Shown: in pieces, positions 1-9,288 of the stretch | Layout: each line of letters begins with the position of its first letter | Position numbering within the stretch: position 1 is the first letter of the stretch | Assembly: GCA_016841725.1 (NCBI GenBank) | Contig: JAENYP010000001.1 | Span: 62,001-126,000 of the forward strand | Direction: 5' to 3' | DNA length: 64,000 bases | Source: Thermincola carboxydiphila | Lineage (GTDB): Bacteria > Bacillota > Thermincolia > Thermincolales > UBA2595 | Notes under the pieces: generated by a model | What the model saw: the letters and a program-made list of their open reading frames with translations, nothing else | Database searches by the model: none | What the model was told of the DNA's origin: nothing | Program-made: the position numbers and the translations under genes

Positions 1-806
1 AGTTCCTGAACAGCCCTGAGGTCAGCTCCCCCGTCCAACAGGTGTGTGGCAAAAGAATGCCTTAATGTATGCGGGCTGATACGGCGCTGGATACTTACCT
101 GTTTTACATATTTGTCTACGATATTGCGGACACTTCTTGCCGTCAGCCGTCCCCCGCTCCTGTTTAAGAATAGCGCTCCAGTCATCTGTTTGCCGGTAAG
201 CTGGGGCCTTCCGTCCGCCAGATACCCGGTCAGGGCCTTGATGGCATAAGACCCCATGGGAACAATCCTTTCCTTGGCGCCTTTGCCCATAACCCTCACA
301 TATTCAAGCTCCAGGTCAGAGTCTCCGGTATCCATCCCCACAAGCTCACTGACCCGCAAGCCGCTGGAATACAGTACTTCAAGAATAGCCCTGTCCCTTA
401 GCCCTGATGCCTTCTTGGTATCAGGCGCTTCCATAAGGCTCCTGATTTCATCTTCATACAGGAATTCGGGCAGCCTTTTTTCAAGTTTTGGAGTTGAAAC
501 CCTTAACATAGGGTTACCGGATACAACCTCTTCCCGGGAAAGAAAGCGGTAAAATGATCTTAAGGCTGCCAGTTTCCTGGCAATCGTAGACCTGTGCAGC
601 CCCTTTTTCTGTAGCTCAGCCAGGTATCTCCGGACCGACAGGTGGTCAACCTGATCCGGTGTCACCTGTTCACCGGACACTTTAAATTCATCAGCCATGA
701 AATCTACAAACTGCCAGATGTCTCTCTGGTAACTTTCCTGAGTCCTTGGCGAAGCATTTTTCTCCACTTTTAAATAAACTATGAAGCTATCAATAAATGT
801 ATACAT
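1..806 (-). CDS. xerC: Tyrosine recombinase XerC, C terminus beyond window
   Basis: Site-specific tyrosine recombinase that resolves chromosome dimers at dif. About 268 residues are visible: an N-terminal SAM-like core-binding domain, then the catalytic domain with the first arginine in LYSSGLRVSELVG and the box HTLRHSFATHLL. The catalytic tyrosine would lie past the left edge, so the gene is cut by the window and not broken. I place the start at ATG 806, which has AAGGTGAT a few bases upstream; an in-frame ATG at 824 has no ribosome site. Neighbouring trmFO, topA and dprA match the usual Firmicutes order, in which xerC is followed by hslVU and codY. Confidence 0.9.
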   Translation of the reverse strand, partial: MYTFIDSFIVYLKVEKNASPRTQESYQRDIWQFVDFMADEFKVSGEQVTPDQVDHLSVRRYLAELQKKGLHRSTIARKLAALRSFYRFLSREEVVSGNPMLRVSTPKLEKRLPEFLYEDEIRSLMEAPDTKKASGLRDRAILEVLYSSGLRVSELVGMDTGDSDLELEYVRVMGKGAKERIVPMGSYAIKALTGYLADGRPQLTGKQMTGALFLNRSGGRLTARSVRNIVDKYVKQVSIQRRISPHTLRHSFATHLLDGGADLRAVQE

Positions 807-876
807 AGAATCACCTTGCTTCATGGGCTCATCGGTGCAGCGCTCTTTTAACAGCCCTTGAGCTGCCCGTTGATGA

Positions 877-1527
877 TTAAGATTTTAAAGGCAGTACATA
901 TAAAAGCACTGCCAAAAAATGGCACACACTGCCGGCCATGACAAACATATGCCAGACAGCATGGGTAAAGGCCTTCTTTTTCCTGATATAAAAAACCGTT
1001 CCGGAACTATACATTAATCCCCCGGCAACAAGCCAGGCAAGACCCGGGCCAGGTATACCTGCAACCAGAGGCTTAACTACTGAAATTACCAACCAACCCA
1101 TTAAAAGATAAAGAATTGTTGACAGGATGCGAAACCTTTTTACAAAAAAGATCTTAAATACAATTCCGGCAGCTGCCAGCCCCCAAACCACCCCGAATAA
1201 GGTCCAGCCCAACCGGCCGTGAAGGGTGATGAGGGTAAACGGAGTGTATGTTCCCGCTATCAGTAAATATATCGCCGAATGATCCAAAACCTTTAGGATA
1301 TCTTTGGCCTTTCTGTTCCGTAGTGTATGGTACAGGGTTGAGACCAGGTACATTAAAACAAGTGTCGAGCCATAGATGCTAAAACTGACAACATGCCAGA
1401 TGTCACCATACATCACCGCAAATACAATAAGTAAAACAAGGCCTGTCACAGCAAGGGCAGTACCTATGCCGTGAGTCAGGGCATTAATTCTCTCTTCAGC
1501 AAGAGAATACTCACCCGTATTTACCAT
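877..1527 (-). CDS. trhA: Hemolysin III family (PAQR-type) membrane protein
   Basis: Integral membrane protein of 216 residues with about seven hydrophobic segments, the usual size for bacterial hemolysin III/TrhA proteins. The family signature appears near the N terminus as NALTHGIGTALAV, and the metal-type histidines recur near the C terminus in HAVWHMFVMAG and CHFLAV. Bacterial members have been linked to membrane fluidity homeostasis; the haemolysin label is historical. It sits between trmFO and xerC, an insertion into an otherwise standard gene order. Family assignment is firm; physiological role is not. Confidence 0.85.
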   Translation of the reverse strand: MVNTGEYSLAEERINALTHGIGTALAVTGLVLLIVFAVMYGDIWHVVSFSIYGSTLVLMYLVSTLYHTLRNRKAKDILKVLDHSAIYLLIAGTYTPFTLITLHGRLGWTLFGVVWGLAAAGIVFKIFFVKRFRILSTILYLLMGWLVISVVKPLVAGIPGPGLAWLVAGGLMYSSGTVFYIRKKKAFTHAVWHMFVMAGSVCHFLAVLLYVLPLKS

Positions 1528-1545
1528 AGCTTCTCCCCACCAATC

Positions 1546-2865
1546 TTATACTTTTGCGGCCGCTAAACCTGGCTTAAATTCCTCAAGCCTGTTGAGCGCC
1601 CTTTCTGATATTTTACCATATCTCAGCCGCTTATCCCGGATTTTTTCATCGAGTTTTGGTAAAATTCCGAAATTAATATTCATGGGTTGAAAATTTTTGG
1701 TCACCGGTGTGGTAATATATTTGCATAATGCCCCATGGGCTGTTTCCTCCGGAAAAATAACCGGCATCCCACCGGCGGTCATCCTGGCTGCGTTAATCCC
1801 GGCAACAAGACCCATTGCCGCCGATTCCACATAGCCTTCAACCCCGGTAATCTGTCCGGCAAAATAGATATTTTCGTCGTTCTTCAACTGAAGAGTCGGC
1901 CTCAGTATTTCGGGAGAATTAATAAAAGTATTCCGGTGCATTACGCCATAACGTACGAACTCGGCATTTTCGAGTCCCGGGATCATTCTGAAAACCCGAT
2001 TCTGTTCACCCCACTTGAGGTGTGTCTGAAACCCCACAATATTATACAAAGTGCCTTCACTGTTATCCTGCCTGAGCTGTACCACTGCATAAGGCCTGTC
2101 ACCGGTACGCGGGTCTGTCAGTCCCACAGGCTTTAACGGCCCAAACAACAAAGTCCGGTATCCCCTGGAGGCTAATTCCTCCACAGGCATACAGCCCTCA
2201 AAAAATATCTCCTTCTCAAACTCCCTCAGGGGAGTACACTCGGCATTTACCAGTTCCTGATAAAACCTTTCGTACTCTTCCCTGCTCATAGGACAGTTGA
2301 GATAGGCTGCTTCACCCTTATCATACCGGGAAGCCCGAAAAACCCTGGAGTGATCCAGGGATTCCAGGGTTACTATCGGAGCTGCCGCATCATAAAAGTA
2401 AAGGTATTCACAACCCGTAATTTTCCTGATAGTACCGGACATGGCAGCAGAAGTCAAAGGACCGGTGGCAATTATTACCGGATTGGCTGCATCAATTTGG
2501 GCAGCCTCCTGTCTGATAACCTCCACGTTTGGATGTCCTGATACCATATCGGTGACCAGCCCGGCAAATTCCGACCGGTCAACTGCCAGAGCGCCGCCTG
2601 CCGGAACTGATGATTTATCGGCACACTTTATAATTAACGAATCAAGACGGCGCATTTCTTCTTTTAATAATCCCACGGCATTTTCCAGGGAACTCCCTCT
2701 AAGGGAATTACTGCACACAAGCTCGGCAAACATGTCGGTATGATGAGCCGGGGATTTTCTCACCGGCCTCATTTCAAAAAGTCTGACCCGGACACCTCTG
2801 GAGGCAAGCTGCCAGGCCGCCTCCGAACCGGCCAGCCCGGCGCCGATTACAGTTACTGGTTTCAT
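1546..2865 (-). CDS. trmFO: Folate/FAD-dependent tRNA(uracil-54-C5)-methyltransferase TrmFO
   Basis: Makes ribothymidine at position 54 of the tRNA T-loop, using methylene-tetrahydrofolate and reduced FAD. The 439-residue protein is full length. The FAD-binding motif [11 protein letters not shown] lies at residues 7-17. Family cysteine motifs are VCSNSLRG and [11 protein letters not shown], and the C-terminal FAD-site segment [19 protein letters not shown] is intact. The gene follows topA by about 50 bases and is probably co-transcribed with it. Confidence 0.95.
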   Translation of the reverse strand: MKPVTVIGAGLAGSEAAWQLASRGVRVRLFEMRPVRKSPAHHTDMFAELVCSNSLRGSSLENAVGLLKEEMRRLDSLIIKCADKSSVPAGGALAVDRSEFAGLVTDMVSGHPNVEVIRQEAAQIDAANPVIIATGPLTSAAMSGTIRKITGCEYLYFYDAAAPIVTLESLDHSRVFRASRYDKGEAAYLNCPMSREEYERFYQELVNAECTPLREFEKEIFFEGCMPVEELASRGYRTLLFGPLKPVGLTDPRTGDRPYAVVQLRQDNSEGTLYNIVGFQTHLKWGEQNRVFRMIPGLENAEFVRYGVMHRNTFINSPEILRPTLQLKNDENIYFAGQITGVEGYVESAAMGLVAGINAARMTAGGMPVIFPEETAHGALCKYITTPVTKNFQPMNINFGILPKLDEKIRDKRLRYGKISERALNRLEEFKPGLAAAKV

Positions 2866-2918
2866 TTAAGCCAAAACCCTTTCTTGATCAGATAGTTGAC
2901 TGACCACCGGAGCGGCGG

Positions 2919-5015
2919 CTATTCAACCACAGCTGCTTTTTCCTGGTATTTACAGTCACTGCCGGAGCATTTAAGAATGGGTCCTTTACCGCCGACAGAT
3001 TTCTGCACCAGGACTTTGCTGCATTGAGGGCATTTTTTATCTGTAGGCTGGTCCCAGGAGACAAATTCACAATCCGGGTAGTTGCTGCATCCGTAAAATT
3101 TTCTACCCTTTTTACTTCTCTTAAGAACTACTTCTCCTCCACAAACTGGGCAGGAAACCCCGATTGTCTCCAGAAGGGGTTTGGTATTCCTGCATTCAGG
3201 AAAACCAGGGCAGGCCAGAAATTTACCGTACCTTCCCATTTTGATAACCAAATTGCGTCCGCACTGGTCACAAACCTCGTCACTTACCTCGTCTTCTATC
3301 TCAATGACACCAATGTTTTTTTCCGCCTTTTCCAGGGTTTTTTTAAACGGAGTATAAAATTCCCTTATGATTTCTATCCAGTCGGTATCGCCCTCTTCTA
3401 TGCTGTCAAGTTTATCCTCCATGGCAGCAGTAAACTGTACATTTATGATGTCCGAAAAATGCTCCTTCAACAGATCAACCACCACAAAACCCAGTTCTGT
3501 GGGGAAAAACTGTTTTTCTTCCTTTATTATATATCCCCTCTTTTGAATCGTCTCCACTATTGGCGCATAGGTGCTCGGGCGCCCAATCCCATTTTCCTCA
3601 AGGGCCTTAATAAGACTGGCATCTGAGTACCTCGGGGGCGGTTGGGTAAAGTGCTGTTTCGGTTCCAGGTTTTTCATTTCAAGGGGGCTGCCCTTTTCCA
3701 GGTCCGCAGGCAGTGACCCGGCTTCCTCTTTGTCACCATTGTCCTGGCTTTCAGTGTAAACTTTCATGAACCCGGGAAATTTTACCACTGAACCTGTTGC
3801 CCTAAAAGTGTACTCTCCGGCCGTAATATCCACAGTGGTGGTATCTACCACTGCAGAACTCATCTGGCTTGCCAGAAACCTCTCCCAGACCAGTTTATAA
3901 AGTTTATACTGGTCTCTGGTGAGAAACTTTTTAATTTTATCAGGTTCATGTATAATCGTCGTCGGCCTGATAGCCTCATGAGCATTTTGGGTCCGGCCTT
4001 TGGTCTGGTACTGCCTTACCTTTTCAGGCTTATAGTCGGCCCCATAGTTATCCAGGATATATTGTGCTGTCTCCACCTGGGCCGTTTCAGAGATTCTGGT
4101 GGAATCTGTTCTGATATATGTAACCAGACCTACCGTACCTTCAGGACCAATATCCAAGCCCTCATAAAGCTGCTGGGCCACCTGCATGGTTTTCCGGGCC
4201 GCAAAATTCAGCTTCCGGTAAGCTTCCTGCTGCATTGTACTGGTAGTAAAGGGCGGGGAAGGATTCCTCTTCTTTTCCCTTTTCTTGATGTCATTAATGA
4301 CATAGTCAGCCCCTTTGAGGTCTGACATTACCCGGTCCATCTCTGTTTTGTTGGAGATGTTTATTTTCTTTTTATTATGTTTCAGAAGTTTTGCTGCAAT
4401 ATCAGTCTTGTTACCAGGTTTCTTGAAAATACCTGTCAAGGACCAGTATTCCTCAGGAACAAATGCCTTAATTTCCTCTTCCCGGTCACAAATCAGCCTC
4501 ACCGCTACCGACTGAACCCGACCGGCGCTGAGACCCTTTTTAACTTTTCTCCAGAGCAGTGGGCTGAGATTGTATCCAACCAAGCGGTCCAAAATCCTTC
4601 TGGCCTGCTGGGCGTCTACTCTGGGCCCATCGATGGTGCGCGGGGCTTTCATCGCCTTTTGCACGGCATCTTTGGTGATTTCATTAAATTCTACCCGGCA
4701 TTTTTCCTTTTCATTTATCTGCAGTTGGTACTGCAGATGCCACGCAATTGCCTCACCTTCCCGGTCCGGGTCAGTAGCCAGCAAAATATGAGTCGATTTT
4801 TTGGCTGCATTGCGCAGTTCCTTTAAAATATCACCTTTACCCCTGATAGTAATGTACTTAGGGGCAAAGTTTTCTTCCACATCTACTCCAAACTGGCTTC
4901 TGGGCAAATCCCTGACATGTCCCATCGATGCCTTTACAATATACCTTTTGCCAAGAAACTTTCCTATGGTTTTGGCCTTGGCAGGCGACTCTACAATCAC
5001 CAGATACTTTGACAT
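2919..5015 (-). CDS. topA: DNA topoisomerase I
   Basis: Type IA topoisomerase relaxing negative supercoils, 698 residues from the chosen start. The Toprim domain begins at once (YLVIVESPAKAKTIG), the active-site tyrosine is in GLVTYIRTDSTRIS, and the C terminus carries three four-cysteine zinc ribbons (CDQCGRN..., CPVCGGE..., CPQCSK...). The frame is open 21 codons further upstream, to 5078, but ATG 5015 is preceded by AGGGGTGAT at proper distance and matches the family N terminus. It lies downstream of dprA, as in many Firmicutes. Confidence 0.95.
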   Translation of the reverse strand: MSKYLVIVESPAKAKTIGKFLGKRYIVKASMGHVRDLPRSQFGVDVEENFAPKYITIRGKGDILKELRNAAKKSTHILLATDPDREGEAIAWHLQYQLQINEKEKCRVEFNEITKDAVQKAMKAPRTIDGPRVDAQQARRILDRLVGYNLSPLLWRKVKKGLSAGRVQSVAVRLICDREEEIKAFVPEEYWSLTGIFKKPGNKTDIAAKLLKHNKKKINISNKTEMDRVMSDLKGADYVINDIKKREKKRNPSPPFTTSTMQQEAYRKLNFAARKTMQVAQQLYEGLDIGPEGTVGLVTYIRTDSTRISETAQVETAQYILDNYGADYKPEKVRQYQTKGRTQNAHEAIRPTTIIHEPDKIKKFLTRDQYKLYKLVWERFLASQMSSAVVDTTTVDITAGEYTFRATGSVVKFPGFMKVYTESQDNGDKEEAGSLPADLEKGSPLEMKNLEPKQHFTQPPPRYSDASLIKALEENGIGRPSTYAPIVETIQKRGYIIKEEKQFFPTELGFVVVDLLKEHFSDIINVQFTAAMEDKLDSIEEGDTDWIEIIREFYTPFKKTLEKAEKNIGVIEIEDEVSDEVCDQCGRNLVIKMGRYGKFLACPGFPECRNTKPLLETIGVSCPVCGGEVVLKRSKKGRKFYGCSNYPDCEFVSWDQPTDKKCPQCSKVLVQKSVGGKGPILKCSGSDCKYQEKAAVVE

Positions 5016-5142
5016 AATTATCACCCCTGTAACAGCTCCTGCTTCTACATATTTAAAATAGCAATTCCCGATTATCACAGTGCTGTCATTTCGTAGTCTT
5101 AACCGTAACTTTACTTTTATATACAGTTACAAAAACTTGCCT

Positions 5143-6273
5143 TTAAACTAGGCTATTCCGGACATATCTCTGTCCGGGCAGCTGCCTGACGAGACCCTTT
5201 AATTCCATAACCAGGAGCATAGACATTACCTCAGAAGGCCTGATTCCGGTGTTGCATATTATTGTTTCACTGCTAATGGGATCATCTGAAATAATATTAT
5301 ATACCCTTTTTTCGGCATCGGTCAAATAAATATTGCCCCCGATACCACACAGCTCCCGCCCGGGAAATATCCCATCATCAGGGGCAGTCAGTCCCAGTTC
5401 CCCAATAATATCCCCTGCGTTTTCCACCAGGCAGGCACCCTGACGGATAAGCTGGTGGCAGCCCCGGTTCAGCCTGTTGGTCACCTGCCCCGGTACTGCA
5501 AATACCTCACGCCCCTGTTCCAGGGCAAAATCCACCGTAATCAGGGAACCGCTTTTCTCGGCAGCTTCGACAACCAAAACACCACAGGATAATCCGCTGA
5601 TGAGTCTGTTGCGCTGCGGGAAGTTGCCGGCAGCAGGTGAGGTTCCCGGAGGAAACTCACTGATTACCGCTCCTTTTAGAGTTATCTCTTCCATTATATT
5701 TCGGTTCTCCCTGGGGTATACCACATCCGCCCCGCATCCCAAAACAGCAACAGTGAGTCCACCTGAATCCAGGGCCCCCCTATGGGCTGCTGTGTCAATT
5801 CCCCTGGCCATACCGGATACAATCCCCAGACCGGCGCGTGATAATTCACCAGCTATCGCCCGGGCTGCCGTTAATCCATAATGGGTCGCTTTTCTGGCCC
5901 CCACTATGGCAAACATCTCTTTATTCAGGATACTCTTGTTACCCTTGACATATAAAATCTTCGGAGGATCATAAATACTTTTGAGCATTAGGGGATATTC
6001 CGGTTCCTCAATGGAAACAACCCCGATTCCAGAGTCAGCAAGTTTCTGTATTTCTGTTTCAGGTTTTAATTCCCTGCGCCTGTCCAGAAGATACGAAATA
6101 ACCTTGGCCGGAACTCCAGGTACAGACCTTAAAGCTGCTTCACTTCCATACCAGACCTTTTCCGCTGTACCCATGAACTCAATCAATGCAGCAAGCCGGC
6201 GCGGCCCCAGACCATCCACCATGCTCAGCAAAACATAATAAGCCTTGGAATCCACTAACTGCACCCCTGACAA
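5143..6273 (-). CDS. dprA: DNA-processing protein DprA
   Basis: Single-stranded-DNA-binding protein that loads RecA during natural transformation. The 376 residues contain an N-terminal helix-hairpin-helix/SAM-like region, the Rossmann-like core (IVGARKATHYGLTAARAIA, GIVSGMARGIDTAAHRGAL, PRENRNIMEEI) and a C-terminal winged-helix region around residues 310-370. The start is uncertain: TTG at 6273 is the longest frame, and GTG at 6255 has a better-placed AGGGG. It belongs to the dprA-topA-trmFO-xerC block. Confidence 0.93.
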   Translation of the reverse strand: MSGVQLVDSKAYYVLLSMVDGLGPRRLAALIEFMGTAEKVWYGSEAALRSVPGVPAKVISYLLDRRRELKPETEIQKLADSGIGVVSIEEPEYPLMLKSIYDPPKILYVKGNKSILNKEMFAIVGARKATHYGLTAARAIAGELSRAGLGIVSGMARGIDTAAHRGALDSGGLTVAVLGCGADVVYPRENRNIMEEITLKGAVISEFPPGTSPAAGNFPQRNRLISGLSCGVLVVEAAEKSGSLITVDFALEQGREVFAVPGQVTNRLNRGCHQLIRQGACLVENAGDIIGELGLTAPDDGIFPGRELCGIGGNIYLTDAEKRVYNIISDDPISSETIICNTGIRPSEVMSMLLVMELKGLVRQLPGQRYVRNSLV

Positions 6274-6377
6274 ATATTAAGATTTCAAAACACACATGCC
6301 TTTTTATCCTTTACACTGTTTCGGGGTAGTTCCTTAATTTCCTGCACAGGAAGAAATTTTTCTGCCAAATTATTCTA

Positions 6378-7283
6378 CTAACGTACCATTGCCACCAATT
6401 TCTGAAGCCTTTGACCAGGTTTCAGCAAATCCCCATAAAGATCCCCAGCCTGCCTGATTCTGTCCCTGATATTGCCGCTGTTAAAGTCACCGGGACGTAC
6501 TTTACCCTGCCTGACCTCTTCCCAGGTCAGCGGCGTTGATACCGGCGCTCCCGGAACCGGGCGCAGGCTGTATTGAAAAGTCATGGTTTTACCCCGGGTA
6601 TTCTGCAGGTAATCCAGGTAAACCTTGCCCCCCCGGTCGGCCACCAGTCTTTCCATGGTAGTCTTCCGGGGAAAAACAGCATGGACCTGACGGCAGATAA
6701 ACTCCACGGCATCCCTAACCTCACTGTAGGTATATTCAGGCTTGATGGGAACAAAGACATGCAGTCCCGTAGCGCCTGAGGTCTTGGGATATCCATGAAG
6801 GCCAAACTGGTCCAGAGCCTCTTTTACCAAGAGGGCAACCTCAAGTGTATCAGCAAAACCCGCCGGAGGCATAGGGTCAAGGTCAAAAACCATAATATCG
6901 GGGTAGTTTATCTCAGGCACCTTTGCCAGCCAAATATGAAGTTCAATACAGGCTTGATTGGCAAGCCATAAGAGCGTATTCAGGTCATTACAAATAATAT
7001 AGTTTATCGTTTTCCCTGTATCAGGCGACTTTACAGGAAATGTCCTGACCCATTCCGGCGCATACCCGGGACAGTCCTTCTGATAGAACATCTCTCCATG
7101 AATCCCATCAGGATACCGGCTCATAATAAACAGCCTGTCCTTCAGGTGTGGCAGCAGGATGTCTGCAATATCAGCATAGTACTTGATAAGTCCCGCCTTA
7201 TTTATTTTATCACCGGGCCACATCAGTTTTTCCAGGTTTGTCAGTTTAAGACTTTTCCCGGCAACGATTACCTCTCTGTCCAA
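6378..7283 (-). CDS. LigD-type polymerase/primase domain protein (NHEJ)
   Basis: Stand-alone archaeo-eukaryotic primase-type polymerase as in the PolDom of LigD, 301 residues. It fills in and extends ends during Ku-dependent double-strand break repair. The metal-binding acidic pair is in MVFDLDPMPP, and the nucleotide-site motif is in SGATGLHVFVPI. The start follows a ligase gene by only 5 bases, and the order ku - ligase - polymerase implies one operon. In mycobacteria and pseudomonads these domains are fused in LigD; here ligase and polymerase are separate and no phosphoesterase domain is present. Confidence 0.9.
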   Translation of the reverse strand: MDREVIVAGKSLKLTNLEKLMWPGDKINKAGLIKYYADIADILLPHLKDRLFIMSRYPDGIHGEMFYQKDCPGYAPEWVRTFPVKSPDTGKTINYIICNDLNTLLWLANQACIELHIWLAKVPEINYPDIMVFDLDPMPPAGFADTLEVALLVKEALDQFGLHGYPKTSGATGLHVFVPIKPEYTYSEVRDAVEFICRQVHAVFPRKTTMERLVADRGGKVYLDYLQNTRGKTMTFQYSLRPVPGAPVSTPLTWEEVRQGKVRPGDFNSGNIRDRIRQAGDLYGDLLKPGQRLQKLVAMVR

Positions 7284-7288
7284 CTAAA

Positions 7289-8230
7289 TCACCTTTCCAA
7301 GCGGCATTTTTCCGGTGGAATTTCTACAAACGCCTGAATACTCGGCTGTCTTAGCGTGTGACCCCCAGTCCATTCTATAAACTTTACTTTAACGGTGATG
7401 GCAGGCTGCAGCCAAATGGCAGTTTTTATACGCTCCGGTTTGTTTACAAAGTGACGCTCCTTTACCACTAAAGGTTTAATGCGTTCAGTCAATGCCCTCC
7501 ATTCAGCCATGGTCAATTTCCCTGTTCCGGCGTGCCCAATATACCAAAGCCGGCCTTCCCGGTCATAAAGTCCCAATAGCACTGCATTTACAAGATCACC
7601 TCGAAAAGTCACTCCACCAACTACAGCAACCAAGTCATGATAATTTTTAAGCTTTTGCCACCTGCGGTCTTTACCTTTTATACCATATGTACTTGTTAAG
7701 TCCTTACATACGATTCCCTCCAAGTCCTGTGCTGAAACTACTTGGTAAAGAGATTGCGGGTCATGAAAATTTTCAACTAACTGAACATCATCGGAAGGTG
7801 TTATCATATCATGCAGTATCTCCTGCCTTTGTTCCAGTGGCAAACCGGTAATCCACTTCCCGTTATAAAACAAAATATCAAAAACCATATATGTTACAGG
7901 TGTTTCTCTCATCGCTCGCGGAACTTTATCCGGTTGTCTAACGCCATCCCGCTTCATTACATTATGAAAAGACGGTTTTCCTTTTTCCAAAGCAATTACC
8001 TCACCATCCAACACAATTGATGCTGCGGAACAATATCGTTTTATATCAACTAACTCCGGAAACTGAAGGGTTCGGTCATTTAGTTTCCTGTTAAATAAGC
8101 CCACAATGTCCCCATCAAAATACGTTAAAATGCGCACTCCGTCCCATTTAACCTGGGCTGTCCACTGATCTCCAACCGGTATTTTATCGGTCTTGATAGG
8201 TTCAAACGGGATTACCGGTTTCAGCTCCAC
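7289..8230 (-). CDS. ATP-dependent DNA ligase, LigD ligase-domain type
   Basis: ATP-dependent DNA ligase of 313 residues sealing ends in non-homologous end joining. The adenylated lysine is Lys28 in VKWDGVRI (motif KxDG). Motif III-like VLDGEVIAL and motif IV-like DLEGIVCK follow, and a C-terminal OB fold contains GLYDREGRLWYIGHAGTG. The length equals an isolated ligase domain. Its start overlaps the 3' end of ku by 10 bases, and the polymerase gene follows 5 bases after its stop, so translation is likely coupled. Confidence 0.92.
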   Translation of the reverse strand: MELKPVIPFEPIKTDKIPVGDQWTAQVKWDGVRILTYFDGDIVGLFNRKLNDRTLQFPELVDIKRYCSAASIVLDGEVIALEKGKPSFHNVMKRDGVRQPDKVPRAMRETPVTYMVFDILFYNGKWITGLPLEQRQEILHDMITPSDDVQLVENFHDPQSLYQVVSAQDLEGIVCKDLTSTYGIKGKDRRWQKLKNYHDLVAVVGGVTFRGDLVNAVLLGLYDREGRLWYIGHAGTGKLTMAEWRALTERIKPLVVKERHFVNKPERIKTAIWLQPAITVKVKFIEWTGGHTLRQPSIQAFVEIPPEKCRLER

Positions 8231-9108
8231 GTTCCGGCCTTCTTCCGGCCTTTGCCAGACCCGGTTCCGGCCTTTCTGCCGGCCTTTGCCCCTGCTTTGG
8301 CTCCCTTTTTCATCCGAGCCCGTTCCTTTTCTTCCTTAGCCAGGTCGATACTCGCCTTAAGAGCCTCCATAAGGTCAACTACCTTGCCGGTCTCCGCTCT
8401 CGGGGCAACCTCTACCTCTTTACCGGTAATCCTGGACTCGATGAGTTCACTTAACGCGGCCCTGTATTCATTATGGTATTTTTCCAGGCTGAATGGCTCC
8501 GTCAGACTTGCAATCAGATTTGATGCCATTTTAGCCTCATTTTCGCTTACCTTCACACTGTAATTAATTTCCGGCAGCAGCTCGGTATTCCGAATTTCAT
8601 CAGGATAAAACATCGTCTCCATAACAATAATATCCCGGTATACCCTGAGGGCTGCCAGAGATTCCTTAGACCTGATAATTACTTTTGCTATAGCTACTTT
8701 TCCGGTTTCCGCCATCGATTTTTTGAGTAATTCATATGCCTTCTGCCCACCGTCTCCCGGAGCAAGATAATATGATTTATCAAAAAGCACCGGATCTATT
8801 TCACTCAGGTCGGCAAAGTTTATAATTTCAACTGTTTTTGCTGTAGCCAAGGGAATACTCTCAAAATCTTCATCGCTGAGAATAACATATTTACCCTTCT
8901 CATATTCATATCCCCTGACAATTTCATTCATAGGCACTTCTGTTTCACACGTTGGACAGATCTTTTCATACCGTACCGGTGTCTTGCATTTCTCATGAAG
9001 GTAATTAAATTTAATGTCCTTTCGCTCAGTCGCCGCGTACAATTTTACAGGTACATGCACCAGGCCGAAACTGATTGCTCCCTTCCAAAGGTTTCTCACC
9101 AAACCCAC
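8221..9108 (-). CDS. ku: Ku homodimer protein (NHEJ)
   Basis: Prokaryotic Ku, 295 residues, binds DNA ends and recruits the ligase and polymerase encoded downstream. The N terminus LWKGAISFGLVHVPVKLY is characteristic, and two CxxC-like pairs (CKTPVRYEKICPTC) lie near residues 40-60. The C-terminal 35 residues are a lysine/glycine-rich tail of the kind that binds DNA in longer bacterial Ku proteins. GTG at 9108 gives the full frame; GTG at 9099 is an equally plausible start. In spore formers this system commonly protects spores; no regulator is visible here. Confidence 0.95.
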   Translation of the reverse strand: MGLVRNLWKGAISFGLVHVPVKLYAATERKDIKFNYLHEKCKTPVRYEKICPTCETEVPMNEIVRGYEYEKGKYVILSDEDFESIPLATAKTVEIINFADLSEIDPVLFDKSYYLAPGDGGQKAYELLKKSMAETGKVAIAKVIIRSKESLAALRVYRDIIVMETMFYPDEIRNTELLPEINYSVKVSENEAKMASNLIASLTEPFSLEKYHNEYRAALSELIESRITGKEVEVAPRAETGKVVDLMEALKASIDLAKEEKERARMKKGAKAGAKAGRKAGTGSGKGRKKAGTWS

Positions 9109-9109
9109 C

Positions 9110-9250
9110 TCACTTTATATTATTATCACCCCCATTACATTTATCATGTACAGGCAGTGCTTCATAATTAAATGAGGCCCTTTTTTTGCGTCTAAAGCAC
9201 AGAGAGTGGCCGACATCTTCCTTCACGACACTAAAGCCGTTCCGCAACAT
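9110..9250 (-). CDS. Possible 46-residue small protein upstream of ku
   Basis: A short frame from ATG 9250 (GGAGTGG six bases upstream) to TGA 9110, ending one base before the ku start codon. It begins MLRNGFSVVKEDVGHSLCF and is basic in the middle (RRKKR). The tight junction with ku argues for a translated leader or small protein. I recognise no family, and a chance frame is quite possible. Confidence 0.3.
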   Translation of the reverse strand: MLRNGFSVVKEDVGHSLCFRRKKRASFNYEALPVHDKCNGGDNNIK

Positions 9251-9288
9251 ATCTGCCACTCCATTAACAGACGGAAATTACTCTATTG

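Noticed and set aside
46-552. Two plus-strand frames opposite xerC
   Set aside because: They are antisense to a clear tyrosine recombinase frame and show no family features or ribosome sites.
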